DNA of 7,043 nucleotides, taken from Bacillota bacterium. GTDB lineage: Bacteria; Bacillota; Desulfotomaculia; Desulfotomaculales; JAJYZD01. Below, one piece after another: positions 5,820-7,043 of the stretch (positions are counted from its first letter, which is position 1; the number at the start of each line of letters is the position of its first letter). The notes under the pieces were generated by a model, which had not been told where the DNA came from, did not search any database, and saw nothing but the letters and a program-made list of their open reading frames with translations. The stretch lies in assembly GCA_021800315.1 (NCBI GenBank), contig JAJYZD010000199.1:1-7043 (forward strand), read 5' to 3'. Position numbers and translations under genes: made by a program.

Positions 5820-6491
5820 TCAGACCTGGATCCCGCCTGCCTTCATCAGTTCCCACAGGTCCGGCTGCAAGGATCGGGAGACGGCGTACAGAACGGATGA
5901 CGCGGCTTCCGGGTTGCCATGGGTCTCCAGCAACCGTCCCGACAACCGGTAGAGTTCCCGGTTCACCAGGTCCAGGTTGAAGGCCGGGAAAGTGCCTCCC
6001 TTTGGGAACCCGGATTTGCCGCAGACATGCGAACGGCCGCGGATTACGGTGGGAATGCCGTAAACCCGGCAGGTCAGCGGCCGGCTCCCGTACAGGAGAC
6101 ACCTCCGGTCAGGCCCCAGCAGCGGACAGCGAACTCTTTCCCGGGCCAGTCCCGCGGCGAGGTCGTCCGGGTTGCCGTTTCCATATCTTGCCTGGATCGC
6201 CGCCAGTTCCCGGTCAAACTGTTCGGCCCTCGCCACGGCTTCCCGCTTGCGTTCCGCCGCCAGAGCCTGAAAGTGGTAGCCCAGGTAGACCGATTCGACA
6301 GGGAAAACGCCGAAGACCGCTTGGCAGCAGTCGTAGCATCCAGCGCGGCAATTGACCAGGTCGACCCATTCCCGGGCGACCTGGCGGAAGGCGGCGTCAG
6401 CCTTCGCGACCAGCAGTTCGTACTCCTGAAAGACGCTCCGCAACCCGCCTTGCCGCGCCATCAATTCGCCGTGTGCGTGGGGAATACTCAT
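5820..6491 (-). CDS. YkgJ-type cysteine-cluster (putative Fe/Zn-binding) protein
   Basis: A 223-residue protein with the CxxxCxxCC signature of the YkgJ family (Cys48, Cys52, Cys55, Cys56), followed by the family's second block CPLL...CLLYGSRPLTCR (Cys122, Cys131, Cys141) and Cys157. These eight cysteines probably bind zinc or an iron-sulfur cluster; the family was named for putative metal chelation and its role is mostly unknown. The start is ATG 6491, with GGAGAGG ending 8 nt upstream; an upstream reading in the same frame only overlaps the second dsrD in a different frame. No signal peptide or membrane helix is seen. It lies 80 nt behind dsrD copy 2 on the same strand, with a hairpin between, and is probably co-transcribed. 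Its stop is 9 nt from that of the convergent HEAT gene. Confidence 0.85.
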   Translation of the reverse strand: MSIPHAHGELMARQGGLRSVFQEYELLVAKADAAFRQVAREWVDLVNCRAGCYDCCQAVFGVFPVESVYLGYHFQALAAERKREAVARAEQFDRELAAIQARYGNGNPDDLAAGLARERVRCPLLGPDRRCLLYGSRPLTCRVYGIPTVIRGRSHVCGKSGFPKGGTFPAFNLDLVNRELYRLSGRLLETHGNPEAASSVLYAVSRSLQPDLWELMKAGGIQV

Positions 6492-6518
6492 CGAACCAAC
6501 CTCTCCGGGGCGGGACGA

Positions 6519-6538
6519 GGGAGGTCGTGTGACCTCCC
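6519..6538 (-). repeat. Hairpin between the second dsrD and the YkgJ-type gene
   Basis: GGGAGGTC (6519-6526) and GACCTCCC (6531-6538) form a perfect 8-bp stem with a 4-nt loop. Further pairing of GGCGG with CCGCC is possible beyond a 5-nt bulge. No T-run follows on the minus strand, so it is more likely a message-stability or attenuation element than a terminator. Confidence 0.45.
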
Positions 6539-6571
6539 CGCCCTCCTCTTCCAGAGTTCGCTGAAACTCCG

Positions 6572-6805
6572 TTATTCGGGGTCTTCCGTGATGCCCCGGC
6601 CCCTTAAACCGTACATCGTACTGCTTCCGGTGGAATAGTAGATCAGGATGCCCTCGCTGACCAACTCGGTGGCCGCCTTCTTGACGTCCCTCGTCGCCGC
6701 CTCCGGGATGCGCTCCCGCACGCCTTTCTCCATATCCTTGAAATAGAACTTGCTCTTGCCACTGGCTTCGGCGAACTCGACGATAGCCCTTTTGATTTCT
6801 TCCAC
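6572..6805 (-). CDS. dsrD: Second DsrD-like protein, unlinked from dsrAB
   Basis: A complete 77-residue DsrD homologue, identical to the operon copy at 55 of 77 positions without gaps. The core motifs KSKFYFKDMEKG and STGSSTMYGL and the TEDPE end are unchanged. Differences are mostly conservative (L/I, K/R, D/E, F/Y), which points to a gene kept under selection rather than a decaying copy. The GTG start (6803-6805) has a run of six G 9 nt upstream, as in copy 1. It is not followed by dsrAB; downstream is the YkgJ-type gene. Upstream is a long leader with two hairpins. It may activate DsrAB under other conditions, or act on another partner; nothing in the sequence decides this. Confidence 0.92.
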   Translation of the reverse strand: MEEIKRAIVEFAEASGKSKFYFKDMEKGVRERIPEAATRDVKKAATELVSEGILIYYSTGSSTMYGLRGRGITEDPE

Positions 6806-6814
6806 GGATATTAT

Positions 6815-6822
6815 CCCCCCTC
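6815..6822 (-). promoter_or_regulatory. Ribosome-binding site of the second dsrD
   Basis: GAGGGGGG on the minus strand lies 9 nt before the GTG start, the same spacing and G-run as at the first dsrD. Confidence 0.6.
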
Positions 6823-6841
6823 GTCAAGTCGGTCTGTCCCG

Positions 6842-6862
6842 CTCCTTTCAGCGACCAAGGAG
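6842..6862 (-). repeat. Small stem in the leader of the second dsrD
   Basis: CTCCTT (6842-6847) and AAGGAG (6857-6862) form a 6-bp inverted repeat with a 9-nt loop. It lies about 37 bp from the second dsrD start, between that gene and the stronger hairpin at 6888-6909. Confidence 0.3.
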
Positions 6863-6887
6863 GCATTTTAACATACTCGCCGGGAAG

Positions 6888-6909
6888 TCTCCTCCCTTTA
6901 GGGAGGAGA
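6888..6909. repeat. Perfect 9-bp hairpin in the intergenic region upstream of the second dsrD
   Basis: TCTCCTCCC (6888-6896), a TTTA loop, and GGGAGGAGA (6901-6909) make a perfect stem-loop. One arm resembles a Shine-Dalgarno and the other an anti-Shine-Dalgarno sequence. No T-run follows on the minus strand, and no plus-strand gene precedes it, so an intrinsic terminator is unlikely. A regulatory leader element of the minus-strand transcript is the best guess. Confidence 0.5.
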
Positions 6910-6949
6910 TGAAAGGCAAAATTATTTTCAAAAAATACCTTGGGCCTTA

Positions 6950-6978
6950 TTGACAGCACTATCACCTAGGTATATCAT
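6950..6978 (+). promoter_or_regulatory. Sigma-A type promoter for a gene beyond the right edge
   Basis: A perfect TTGACA (6950-6955), exactly 17 bp of spacer, then TATCAT (6973-6978), five of six matches to the -10. Transcription would begin near 6985. No start codon with an open frame is seen before the window ends, so the target gene lies outside. The spacer holds the 8-bp palindrome ACCTAGGT (6964-6971). Apart from this, I see no gene in 6979-7043. Confidence 0.65.
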
Positions 6979-6997
6979 AATAGTAGCTCCTTGACAA
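6969..6997 (-). promoter_or_regulatory. Possible promoter of the second dsrD
   Basis: On the minus strand TTGTCA (6997-6992) is followed after 17 bp by TATACC (6974-6969), five and four of six matches. Transcription would start near 6962 with a leader of about 156 nt. It overlaps the plus-strand promoter's -10, so the two could not fire together. It is much weaker than the other promoters here. Confidence 0.3.
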
Positions 6998-7043
6998 TCG
7001 GTATGGGGTTGTGGCGGGTCACCAGGGCTGCCACGTAAAACCG

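Noticed and set aside
6909..6953. Short plus-strand frame starting ATG right after GGGAGGAG
   Set aside because: Only 14 residues, the Shine-Dalgarno is too close to the start and locked in a hairpin, and no plus-strand promoter precedes it.
6492..6965. Upstream extension of the YkgJ-type gene by 158 codons
   Set aside because: It overlaps the second dsrD in another frame on the same strand, while the ATG at 6491 has a good ribosome-binding site and precedes the family-like region.
6991..6996. A second plus-strand TTGACA near the right end
   Set aside because: No -10-like hexamer lies 16-18 bp downstream, so it is not a promoter on its own; on the minus strand the overlapping TTGTCA is listed as a weak candidate.
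1..7043. tRNA or rRNA genes, CRISPR array, insertion sequence or integrase
   Set aside because: I saw no regularly spaced repeats, transposase-like protein, terminal repeats or RNA gene signature anywhere in the window.

Overview
The window carries the core dissimilatory sulfite reductase locus (dsrA, dsrB, dsrD) of an anaerobic sulfite/sulfate-reducing bacterium. The DNA is GC-rich. Several clear TTGACA-N17-TAnnnT promoters, G-rich Shine-Dalgarno sequences and GTG/TTG starts suggest a Gram-positive lineage of the Desulfotomaculum/Pelotomaculum/Desulforudis kind rather than a deltaproteobacterial one. That placement is inference from style, not from a tree. The presence of dsrD points to the reductive type of DsrAB. 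No dsrC, dsrMKJOP, dsrN, sat or apr gene is present here.

Layout. (1) 1-1442, plus strand: a strong promoter, a small FmdB-type zinc-ribbon protein, and a 364-residue protein with an N-terminal zinc ribbon followed by HEAT-like helical repeats. (2) 5047-1447, minus strand: dsrA, dsrB, dsrD and a TPR protein, evidently one operon, driven by a promoter at 5199-5227 with a leader of about 145 nt. (3) 5286-5810, plus strand: a second, shorter HEAT-repeat protein related to the first, divergent from dsrA and apparently without a Shine-Dalgarno sequence. (4) 6805-5820, minus strand: a second complete dsrD-like gene followed by a CxxxCxxCC (YkgJ-type) cysteine-cluster protein. (5) 6806-7043: a 238-nt intergenic region with two hairpins, a strong plus-strand promoter for a gene beyond the window, and a weaker possible minus-strand promoter for the second dsrD.

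Function. DsrAB reduces sulfite, handing sulfur to DsrC (not in this window). DsrD is an activator of that enzyme. The TPR, HEAT, YkgJ-type and FmdB-type proteins are uncharacterised neighbours, and a role in assembly, metal handling or regulation of the pathway is only a guess.

The most striking structure is a repeated layout: HEAT gene pointing right, then almost touching it a convergent accessory gene (TPR or YkgJ-type), then dsrD upstream of that accessory gene. This occurs on both sides of dsrAB with similar spacing. It suggests an old duplication of a HEAT/dsrD module. The dsrA promoter also has a Rex-like palindrome over its -10 and a second inverted repeat over its -35, which hints at redox control.
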